Source of the DNA: Bacillota bacterium
Lineage (GTDB): Bacteria > Bacillota > Bacilli > Alicyclobacillales > SLC66
Assembly (NCBI GenBank): GCA_021846145.1
Contig: JAJZCJ010000221.1
Span: forward strand, 1 to 5,243
Direction: 5' to 3'
DNA length: 5,243 nucleotides
The notes beneath the pieces are model-generated. The model was not told the origin of the DNA, searched no databases, and worked only from the letters and a program-made list of their open reading frames with translations. The position numbers and the translations under genes were made by a program. This document shows, one piece after another, positions 1-5,185 of the stretch (position 1 is its first letter; each line of letters begins with the position of its first letter).

Positions 1-369
1 AATTTTCATCATCTGTCGCTTGCTCAAAAAACCAAGTCGATTAGGAAGTCGACCAACCAAAATATTTTCCATTACAGAAATTTCAGGGAACATACTTAAT
101 TCTTGATGTACGATCGATATTCCCAGTTTTCTAGCTTCAATGGGCGTAGACAATTTCACATTTTTGCCTTTAAAAAATATTTTTCCTTGATCCGGTTGAA
201 GTGAACCTGTCAAAATATTTAATAACGTTGACTTGCCTGCACCGTTTTCCCCCATAAGTGCATGAACTTCGCCTGAATAAAAAGATAATGAAATATCTCT
301 CAGTGCCATGACGGAATTAAAATTCTTACCAATATCATTAGTCTTAAGAAAAACCTCTTTGTTCATCAT
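1..369 (-). CDS. Sugar ABC transporter ATP-binding protein (RbsA/AraG/MglA type), N-terminal part, runs off window
   Basis: This is the cytoplasmic ATPase subunit of a carbohydrate-uptake ABC importer, which powers import by hydrolysing ATP. The 123 codons visible hold the first nucleotide-binding domain up to the Q-loop region. The Walker A motif GENGAGKST is at residues 40-48, and the Q-loop lies in IVHQELSMFPEISVMEN (about 86-102, Q89), a wording typical of the duplicated-domain monosaccharide ATPases of about 500 residues. The signature motif, Walker B and second domain lie beyond position 1. Two adjacent ATG codons (367-369 and 364-366) follow an AGGTGG ribosome binding site; the second has the better spacing (7 nt against 4), so the protein may start at 366. 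The gene follows araR in the same direction and has its own promoter and operator. That context suggests an arabinose or similar pentose substrate, but the substrate cannot be read from this fragment. Confidence 0.93.
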   Translation of the reverse strand, partial: MMNKEVFLKTNDIGKNFNSVMALRDISLSFYSGEVHALMGENGAGKSTLLNILTGSLQPDQGKIFFKGKNVKLSTPIEARKLGISIVHQELSMFPEISVMENILVGRLPNRLGFLSKRQMMKI

Positions 370-378
370 TTCACCACC

Positions 379-396
379 TGTACGGTTGTGCGTACA
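379..396. promoter_or_regulatory. Putative AraR-type operator
   Basis: This is a perfect inverted repeat with 6-bp arms: TGTACG at 379-384 and CGTACA at 391-396, with a 6-bp spacer. The overlapping stretch TTGTGCGTACA (386-396) matches 10 of 11 positions of the TTGTACGTACA core that I recall for Bacillus AraR operators. It lies directly downstream of the ABC gene's -10 box, at about +1 to +20, where a bound repressor would block transcription. The araR-like gene is immediately upstream. The palindrome is seen in the sequence; assigning it to AraR is inference from family knowledge and position. Confidence 0.6.
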
Positions 397-400
397 TTTA

Positions 401-428
401 AGTATAAAAAATAACATAAGAATGATAA
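401..428 (-). promoter_or_regulatory. Sigma-A-like promoter for the sugar ABC transporter gene
   Basis: On the minus strand a TTATCA -35 box (423-428, 4/6 to consensus) is followed after 16 bp by a TATACT -10 box (401-406, 5/6 to consensus). Transcription would start near 394, inside the palindromic operator, and reach the AGGTGG ribosome binding site of the ABC ATPase. The promoter lies wholly within the gap between the araR stop and the ABC start, so the transporter need not depend on araR read-through. Confidence 0.5.
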
Positions 429-436
429 TCAGTTAG

Positions 437-1573
437 TTAATGCGGTGAGGAAGTCGACCCACGAACAATCAAATCCGGCTCAAAAACATATTCCCTAGGA
501 ATCCACATCCCCTGCTTGTCATTCATTAGTGCATATAGTTGATTGACCGCTTTTTCCCCCATAACAGACTTAGGATGATTGACAGTTGTCAAGGCAACGC
601 TACCCGCTTGCGCTAATACCGAGTCATCGAATCCAGTCACCGATACATCATTCGGCACATCAAGTCCCAAAGTACGTAGAATATTAATCACCATTATTGC
701 TACCTCATCGTTGTAACATACAACGGCAGTAGGTCTGTCAGCCCTAAGATCGTGAAATATCTTGGCTACAAAATTCTCAACTACTTGAATTCGATTTTCC
801 GTGTCATACGTCGCCACATTTTTGGATTCTACGGATAGATGCGCATCCTGATGCGCTTTGACAAATCCTTTAAATCGATTTCTCCCCTGCATGTCATCAG
901 ACTTGAAAATGCCTGAAATTTTTTCATGACCCAAATCAATCAGGTGCTTTGTCGCTAAATAAGCGCCTTTCGAATCATCCAATGCCACAATACTAGCATT
1001 CAGTTCTACGTACGAACTGTGCAACATGACAAACGGAATGTTTCTCTCCTGAAGAATGAAATACAAGTCAATATTGAGATTCGGCAACGTACTTTTTGTA
1101 GGTTCAATAATTAACCCGTCCACGCCTTCTAAGATTACCGTTTCCAACGAACGGCGTTCAGTTGAAAACGCATTCCCAGTACTTAATAAAGATAATGTAT
1201 GCCCATTTTCAGAAACCACCGACTCAATACCACTAATGATATGAGGGAAAATATAGTCCGCCAGATACGTGGTGATCACTGCGATTTTCGTTCTGGACGG
1301 TACATTATCGCCCCCACTCGATTGGAATGGGACATTGACAAATGTTCCACGTCCCTGCTCCCGTAACAACCAACCTTCATTCACCAATTCCCCAATTGCT
1401 TGGCGAATTGTGTGACGACTGACATGAAAGAGATCAACCAGTTGATTTTCGGATGGTACTTTTTCGCCTTGTCTTATATTCTTGCTGACAATCCACTTCT
1501 TGAGATTGTTTTTCACTTGGATATATTTTGATTCATCCTCGTTCAAACGAGTTACACCTATTGTTGTCTTCAC
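437..1573 (-). CDS. araR: AraR-like arabinose-responsive transcriptional repressor (GntR HTH plus LacI-type sensor)
   Basis: This is a cytoplasmic DNA-binding repressor of sugar-use genes. In Bacillus, AraR is released from its operators by L-arabinose. The GntR winged helix is at residues about 16-81, with recognition helix VSRHTIRQAIGEL (51-63) and wing GRGTFV (74-79). The periplasmic-binding-like sensor runs from about 94 to 372. From memory, several segments closely follow B. subtilis AraR: TTYLADYIFPHIISGIES, VDGLIIEPTKS, LDDSKGA, CYNDEVA and VNHPKSVMG. At 378 aa it is a little longer than that protein, with about 15 extra N-terminal residues. The start is GTG, 12 nt after a GGAGGT (1586-1591), which is a long spacing; TTG at codon 10 is a weaker alternative. 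It sits 61 bp from an IS end, and no convincing promoter of its own is visible. The ligand could be a related sugar rather than arabinose. Confidence 0.87.
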   Translation of the reverse strand: MKTTIGVTRLNEDESKYIQVKNNLKKWIVSKNIRQGEKVPSENQLVDLFHVSRHTIRQAIGELVNEGWLLREQGRGTFVNVPFQSSGGDNVPSRTKIAVITTYLADYIFPHIISGIESVVSENGHTLSLLSTGNAFSTERRSLETVILEGVDGLIIEPTKSTLPNLNIDLYFILQERNIPFVMLHSSYVELNASIVALDDSKGAYLATKHLIDLGHEKISGIFKSDDMQGRNRFKGFVKAHQDAHLSVESKNVATYDTENRIQVVENFVAKIFHDLRADRPTAVVCYNDEVAIMVINILRTLGLDVPNDVSVTGFDDSVLAQAGSVALTTVNHPKSVMGEKAVNQLYALMNDKQGMWIPREYVFEPDLIVRGSTSSPH

Positions 1574-1585
1574 AGAACGTCCATT

Positions 1586-1591
1586 ACCTCC
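1586..1591 (-). promoter_or_regulatory. Ribosome binding site of araR with unusual spacing
   Basis: GGAGGT on the minus strand lies 12 nt before the GTG start of araR, longer than the usual 5-9 nt. Two in-frame ATG codons (1591-1593 and 1582-1584) open a seven-codon reading frame whose TGA (1570-1572) overlaps the araR GTG as GTGA. A second SD-like GGAGGTGA lies at 1616-1623 with no start codon at a usable distance. Confidence 0.45.
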
Positions 1592-1633
1592 ATAACACGA
1601 ATCTTTACTGTCTATTCACCTCCGAATATAATC

Positions 1634-1649
1634 ATAGCCTCTCGGCATT
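1634..1649 (+). repeat. Left terminal inverted repeat of the IS
   Basis: ATAGCCTCTCGGCATT is the exact reverse complement of 3536-3551. Similarity stops at position 1650 inwards and 1633 outwards, so the shared end is only 16 bp. Confidence 0.85.
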
Positions 1650-1664
1650 TGTTTTTGATTGATT

Positions 1665-1699
1665 CCTCAAGGTTCTTGGCCTTGAGGTTTTTGCTTTTT
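1665..1699 (+). terminator. Rho-independent terminator near the IS left end, reading toward the transposase
   Basis: A perfect 8-bp stem, CCTCAAGG (1665-1672) with CCTTGAGG (1680-1687), closes a 7-nt loop. On the plus strand it is followed at once by TTTTT, GC, TTTTT (1688-1699). The T-runs follow only on the plus strand, so it would stop transcripts entering the IS from the left before they reach the transposase gene. It lies 16 bp inside the left repeat and over 100 bp upstream of the element's own promoter, so it does not affect that promoter. Confidence 0.68.
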
Positions 1700-1802
1700 C
1701 CTCCACTTTTCAAATGACAGCCGTACTGATGCCACACTCCGAATTGGAAATTTAGTCTCTCATTTTAATCGAAAATATGTCATAAAATCAGCGAAATTCC
1801 CC

Positions 1803-1829
1803 TTGACATTCGAAAACTACCCCAATAAT
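1803..1829 (+). promoter_or_regulatory. Transposase promoter
   Basis: A consensus TTGACA (1803-1808) is followed after 15 bp by AATAAT (1824-1829, 5/6 to TATAAT). The spacer is shorter than the optimal 17 bp, which would make the promoter weak, as is common for transposases. The predicted start near 1836 leaves a leader of roughly 50 nt before the transposase ATG at 1885. Confidence 0.5.
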
Positions 1830-1883
1830 CACGGCGAAGAGCCTTATCCGCTCTATCCTTCGTCGAAAGGGGTAGTTCACCCC
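1815..1883 (+). promoter_or_regulatory. Nested stem-loop that can hide the transposase ribosome binding site
   Basis: AACTACCCC (1815-1823) is the exact reverse complement of GGGGTAGTT (1869-1877), which includes the only SD-like sequence, AAAGGGG (1866-1872). Nested inside, CGGCGAAG (1832-1839) pairs with CTTCGTCG (1858-1865) over 8 bp with one G-U pair. A competing short hairpin, GGGGT (1869-1873) with ACCCC (1879-1883), touches the start codon. The upstream arm lies in the promoter spacer, so an RNA starting near 1836 lacks it, while a read-through RNA contains the full structure. This would block translation of transposase from outside transcripts. The pairing is seen in the sequence; the function is inferred by analogy with IS10 and IS50. 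Confidence 0.55.
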
Positions 1884-1884
1884 C

Positions 1885-3366
1885 ATGTTACCTTCCATCC
1901 GTCCTCATGACCAGTACCAATCGTTTGTCCTTGAACAATTACGCTCCCATTACTCAGGTGGCATCCTGGTTTTGGTCGCTCACGACTGGCCATTCATCGA
2001 AAAGTTCTGGCTGCTTGACCTCTCTGGCACTGCGTCTCTACTTTCTGGCCAGTACGCCTCCAGTGGCGTCACCGCCACCGATCCGGCGAATTTACTTCGT
2101 GCGTATTTGCTGATGTTGCAAGTGGGCCAAACGTCCCTCACCAAGTGGGTGGACGAGCTGCGCCGCGTGCCACTATACGCCATCATTAGTGGGTTCCTTC
2201 CCGGTCACACGCCGGGCGTCGGCACGTTTTACGATTTCTTTGCCCGCCTTTGGCCACTGTCCAGTCCTCATCTCACCAGTCGGCGCAAACCGAAAAAGAC
2301 CAAGAAACCGGTGAAAGGCAAGAAGGGTCAGAAAGCGCCTACCACCACCCCCAATAAAGTCGATCGGCTTCTTCACCGCATCCTGCTGCACCCATCGAGT
2401 ATGCCGTCATTGCCGACCGATCTGCTCATGTCCCTGTTTCGCGAGCAGTTTGTTCAGGTCTCTGTCCGGCTCGGCATCATCGGCGAAGTGTCTGCGCTCG
2501 CTGTCGCCGGGGACGGAACCCCGGTGCGCATCGCTGCCTTTCCACGCAGTCAGCGCCTTTGCGATTGCCGTGAAAAAGGCATTCCCCACTGCCACTGTCA
2601 TCGCCTTTATTCGCAACCCGACGGGGACATCGGATGGGACAGCCATCGCAATCGTTATTTTTTTGGCTACCACCTGTACATGTTCACCGCTTCCGACAGT
2701 CCCTATGACCTACCCCTCTATCCACGATTGGGACGGGCTTCCCGTCATGACGCCGTCTCCTTGGTCGTAAGCCTCAGGGAGTTTCGTCATTATTACCCGG
2801 ATTGGCAGATGAAACAGATCTTACTGGATGCCGCCCACGATGCCATGCCCTTTTACCGGTACTTTGCGTCCCAAGGCATCCTCCCATTCATCGACCTGAA
2901 CCAGCGCAAAACCGGGCAGAAGAAGGATAAGGATGACCTCGTCCTTTCCCCTGAAGGCGTGCCCATTTGCCAAAAGGGGCTGGAAATGAAGGATAACGGG
3001 TACGACCGGACTCGTGGACGACGCAAATACCGCTGCCCATTAGTACAAAAGGGCGTCTGCACCTGCGACTCGCCTTGCTCTGATTCGTCCTATGGTCGCT
3101 GTGTATACACGTACACCAAGGACAATCCGCGTCTATTTCCACCTGTTGCCCGCAACAGTGACGAATGGAACCACGTCTACAAACGCAGAACGACCGTGGA
3201 GCGCTCCAACAAGCGAGAGAAGATCGACTACAAACTGGAAGCAGGCAGGCATCGCAGTACAAAAATGTGGCAGATCCGACTCTTTGGCATCATGATGTGC
3301 CAACACCTGGATGCCTGGTACCAAGCGATCGACATTGATCTGAAATCACTGTTCTTGGTGGCCTAG
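1885..3366 (+). CDS. DDE transposase of the insertion sequence (IS4-superfamily-like)
   Basis: This enzyme cuts and joins the IS ends during transposition. The 493-aa frame is intact. Residues about 65-122 (DPANLLRAYLLMLQVGQTS through GTFYDFFARL) resemble the N-terminal domain common to IS5/IS1182 transposases (DUF772-like). A lysine-rich linker follows at 133-151. The catalytic residues I infer are D210 (AVAGDGTPV), D315 (ILLDAAHD) and E439. E439 lies in a perfect Y-2-R-3-E-6-K motif (Y432, R435, E439, K446), the mark of IS4-type transposases, and GYHLYMF (261-267) also fits. Two Cys/His-rich stretches (226-239 and 384-406) lie between catalytic residues and might bind zinc. The ATG follows an AAAGGGG 12 nt away that can be sequestered in a hairpin. 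The gene ends with TAG. Confidence 0.92.
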   Translation: MLPSIRPHDQYQSFVLEQLRSHYSGGILVLVAHDWPFIEKFWLLDLSGTASLLSGQYASSGVTATDPANLLRAYLLMLQVGQTSLTKWVDELRRVPLYAIISGFLPGHTPGVGTFYDFFARLWPLSSPHLTSRRKPKKTKKPVKGKKGQKAPTTTPNKVDRLLHRILLHPSSMPSLPTDLLMSLFREQFVQVSVRLGIIGEVSALAVAGDGTPVRIAAFPRSQRLCDCREKGIPHCHCHRLYSQPDGDIGWDSHRNRYFFGYHLYMFTASDSPYDLPLYPRLGRASRHDAVSLVVSLREFRHYYPDWQMKQILLDAAHDAMPFYRYFASQGILPFIDLNQRKTGQKKDKDDLVLSPEGVPICQKGLEMKDNGYDRTRGRRKYRCPLVQKGVCTCDSPCSDSSYGRCVYTYTKDNPRLFPPVARNSDEWNHVYKRRTTVERSNKREKIDYKLEAGRHRSTKMWQIRLFGIMMCQHLDAWYQAIDIDLKSLFLVA

Positions 3367-3375
3367 ACCCACCAG

Positions 3376-3405
3376 AAGGCGCAGACGCAACCACGCTGGC
3401 GCTTT
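3376..3405 (+). terminator. Possible weak terminator after the transposase gene
   Basis: AAGGCGC (3376-3382) pairs with GCGCTTT (3399-3405) over 7 bp with one G-U pair, 9 bp after the transposase stop. A few further pairs are possible in the loop. Only three T residues end the stem, followed by AAAAA, so termination would be inefficient. The structure is visible but its role is uncertain. Confidence 0.35.
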
Positions 3406-3521
3406 AAAAATCGGTGCATCGTGGCTTCTTTGCCATGCCCATTTCGTGAAAGGGACTAGCCAGACATACTGGACACATCCTTTCCCCAGTTAAATTTTTA
3501 TATTGTTGCTGTTTTTGTACA

Positions 3522-3554
3522 TTTATAGCCGACTCAATGCCGAGAGGCTATAAA
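3522..3554. repeat. Stem-loop overlapping the right IS end
   Basis: TTTATAGCC (3522-3530) is the exact reverse complement of GGCTATAAA (3546-3554), with a 15-nt loop. The right arm overlaps the outer tip of the right terminal repeat and 3 bp of flank. The left arm is thus an inverted partial copy of the IS tip inside the element. It also lies just after the aldolase stop on the minus strand, but no T-run follows on either strand, so I do not call it a terminator. Confidence 0.5.
3536..3551 (-). repeat. Right terminal inverted repeat of the IS
   Basis: AATGCCGAGAGGCTAT is the exact reverse complement of the left repeat at 1634-1649. It ends 11 bp from the stop codon of the aldolase gene. Confidence 0.85.
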
Positions 3555-3562
3555 ACACAAAA

Positions 3563-4195
3563 TCACAGCGCCTTCACTACATCCATCACTTGTTGTGCTC
3601 GAGTTTCTATCCCTTTCCAATTCCCGGATTCCAAATCAGCACGCGGAAAGAGAAAACTCCCTAATCCCACAACGGCCGCACCCGCTAACAAAAATGGTTC
3701 GAAATTACTCAGTGTCAACCCACCTGTGACCATAATAGACAATCCAGAAAACGGGCCTAAAACATCCCGTACAAAACCAGGACCAACCACACTAGCAGGA
3801 AACACTTTGACCGCCTTGGCCCCATTGGCAATTGCCGTTTGTATTTCACTTGGCGTCATCACACCAGGAATTAAAGGGACACCTAACTTTTGCGCTGTTT
3901 CCAGCAATGACACATCTAAGTGCGGACACACCAAAAATTTCGCACCTGCTTGAACCGCATCTTGCGCCTGTTTACTTGTAAATACCGTACCTGCGCCCAC
4001 TACTACGTTGTCTTCATAACGATTCGCAATTCGCTCAATCTGCAATAACGCATCATCCGCGTCCATTGTGACTTCAATCGAACGCATCCCACCATTAACT
4101 AGCGAAGCGACGACCTCAGCAAATACGTCTCCTGGCAGTCGCCGAACCACCGCCACTACCTTTTCCTTCATTAAATACTCCAGTACCGCATTCAT
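3563..4195 (-). CDS. kdgA: 2-dehydro-3-deoxy-phosphogluconate (KDPG/KHG) aldolase
   Basis: This is a cytoplasmic class I aldolase that splits KDPG into pyruvate and glyceraldehyde-3-phosphate, the last step of the Entner-Doudoroff and uronate pathways. The 210-aa length is normal for the Eda/KdgA family. Family features visible are RR at 18-19, IEVTMD with E41 (the catalytic glutamate position), GAGTV with T70, the CPH loop at 90-92, PGVMTPSE (110-117), and KVFPAS with K130 as the Schiff-base lysine. Phosphate-binding GG (158-159) and GS (179-180) follow. The ATG comes directly after the TAG of the kinase gene with no gap, and a GAGGAGG inside the kinase's last codons serves as its ribosome binding site, so the two are translationally linked. 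Eda enzymes may also act on 4-hydroxy-2-oxoglutarate. An IS lies just downstream. Confidence 0.93.
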   Translation of the reverse strand: MNAVLEYLMKEKVVAVVRRLPGDVFAEVVASLVNGGMRSIEVTMDADDALLQIERIANRYEDNVVVGAGTVFTSKQAQDAVQAGAKFLVCPHLDVSLLETAQKLGVPLIPGVMTPSEIQTAIANGAKAVKVFPASVVGPGFVRDVLGPFSGLSIMVTGGLTLSNFEPFLLAGAAVVGLGSFLFPRADLESGNWKGIETRAQQVMDVVKAL

Positions 4196-5185
4196 CTATC
4201 GAGCAACCTCCTCATCTCCTGTAAAATATCGCTCAATCAACGACCATTCAGGATATCCACTAGAATCACCGACGCTAGCTACAGCATGTGCCCCAATTAA
4301 CGAGGCGATCTTCAACGACTGTTCCATGCTCCACCCTTTCAAAATGCCAGCGATAAAACCAGCATTAAATCCATCCCCCGCCCCCACGGTGTCCACTACG
4401 CGTGCAACTGGCCAAGCCGCAACGTGAGTCTCCTGCCCATTTTTAAAAGCAGTCGCGCCTCTTTCGCCTTGTTTGAGAACAAATCCCTCACCACGAAATC
4501 CCAACTGAAGTAATGCATCGTCAATTTGCATAATATCGTCGGTATCAAATAAAAGCTGGGCTTCAGTGTCACCAATCATCAACCAACGAACGAAAGGAAT
4601 GACATCAACCAACGTTTTTTTCCAAGCGGTTTTATCGGCCATTTTCAAACGCACATTAATATCGAAAGAGACAGGGATACCGTTTTCATATGCCGCCTGA
4701 AAAATTTCCTGCGCATGTGCGCGAGCCCCATCTGATAACATCCACACAATTCCCGTCGCATGCACCCACGAATAACGACCCAAGGACACCTCTCGAACAC
4801 AATCACCACCTGTCCATTGGCCCATAGCCATTGGTGTTTGCGATCGATAGTAATACACATTAGGATCAGCCTGGAGACCCGATGTCATCTTAAATAAAAT
4901 CCCTGTAGACATGGCATCCACTTGTTCCACTTTTGACACATTGACTCGTTCAGCACGTAATTCACGAATTAGGAAATCACCAAACGGATCGGCCCCCAGA
5001 GCAGCCGCATACGTCGTTGGAACGTTCAACCGCGCCAACGCAATTGCGGTATTAAGTTCAGCCCCCGCACTATCCATTTGAAAATTCCGATTTACCCCTA
5101 AGCTTTCTGATCCTATATGAGCGCAAACAATTAACGGTTCTCCGAATGTTAAAACAGACATGTTGTTTAACATGTCATCCCTCAT
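4196..5185 (-). CDS. kdgK: 2-keto-3-deoxygluconate kinase (PfkB family)
   Basis: This cytoplasmic sugar kinase probably phosphorylates 2-keto-3-deoxygluconate to KDPG, the substrate of the aldolase encoded next. The 329-aa protein has the ribokinase/PfkB layout: VLTFGEPL at 11-18, GAELNTAIALARL at 41-53, GADPFGD at 64-70, FDINVR at 174-179 (compare FDPNxR in KDG kinases), and the C-terminal PfkB signature DTVGAGDGFNAGF at 265-277 with catalytic base D271. The substrate is inferred mainly from pairing with the aldolase; the family also contains fructokinases and other sugar kinases. The first ATG is chosen because AAAGGAGG (5192-5199) lies 6 nt before it. Many relatives would begin at M9 (MSVLTFGEP), which lacks its own ribosome binding site, so 8 extra residues are predicted. 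Confidence 0.88.
   Translation of the reverse strand: MRDDMLNNMSVLTFGEPLIVCAHIGSESLGVNRNFQMDSAGAELNTAIALARLNVPTTYAAALGADPFGDFLIRELRAERVNVSKVEQVDAMSTGILFKMTSGLQADPNVYYYRSQTPMAMGQWTGGDCVREVSLGRYSWVHATGIVWMLSDGARAHAQEIFQAAYENGIPVSFDINVRLKMADKTAWKKTLVDVIPFVRWLMIGDTEAQLLFDTDDIMQIDDALLQLGFRGEGFVLKQGERGATAFKNGQETHVAAWPVARVVDTVGAGDGFNAGFIAGILKGWSMEQSLKIASLIGAHAVASVGDSSGYPEWSLIERYFTGDEEVAR
5157..5176. repeat. 8-bp-arm palindrome at the start of kdgK
   Basis: GACATGTT (5157-5164) and AACATGTC (5169-5176) are exact reverse complements separated by 4 bp. The palindrome covers codons 4-10 of kdgK and holds both alternative in-frame ATG codons (M5 and M9). It could be a repressor operator or an mRNA hairpin modulating initiation. 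No regulator in the window is known to bind such a sequence. Confidence 0.45.

Larger units (their letters stand above)
1634..3551 (+). mobile_element. Insertion sequence of about 1.9 kb, single DDE transposase gene, inserted between the kdgA and araR genes
   Basis: The element is defined by perfect 16-bp terminal inverted repeats at 1634-1649 and 3536-3551 flanking one intact transposase gene. If the true tips are the GCC/GGC at 1637 and 3548, the flanks carry a 2-bp TA duplication (1635-1636 and 3549-3550). No longer target duplication is visible with either boundary, so the exact ends are uncertain by about 3 bp. The element is GC-richer than the sugar genes and runs opposite to them. It lies 12 bp past the aldolase stop and 60 bp before the araR start, so it disrupted no reading frame. 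The full-length transposase, promoter and matching ends suggest a recent, possibly active copy. The family appears to be in the IS4-like DDE superfamily (perhaps IS1182-like); I cannot assign it firmly. Confidence 0.87.

Noticed and set aside
1163..1176. A cre-like (CcpA-site) sequence, TGAAAACGCATTCC, in araR
   Set aside because: It misses one consensus position, lies deep inside the coding sequence, and such degenerate matches are common by chance.
1631..1659. Hybrid outward promoter for araR at the IS left junction (TATGAT as -10)
   Set aside because: The -35 region at correct spacing is ATCAAA, a poor match, so I do not list it as a promoter feature.
2888..3262. 124-aa frame antisense to the transposase, and the other frames overlapping it
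   Set aside because: The forward frame has full DDE and YREK motifs; the antisense frames show no recognisable motif or ribosome binding site.
3511..3530. TGTACA followed by TTTATA near the IS right end as a second AraR site
   Set aside because: It lacks the CGTACA partner arm, lies inside the mobile element, and does not match the operator core.
3537..3953. 138-aa open frame on the plus strand opposite the aldolase gene
   Set aside because: It begins inside the IS right repeat and runs antisense to a clear aldolase; the composition looks like a shadow frame.
4068..4427. 119-aa plus-strand frame across the kinase-aldolase junction
   Set aside because: It is antisense to two well-supported genes and low in complexity (rich in Thr, Ser and Ala).
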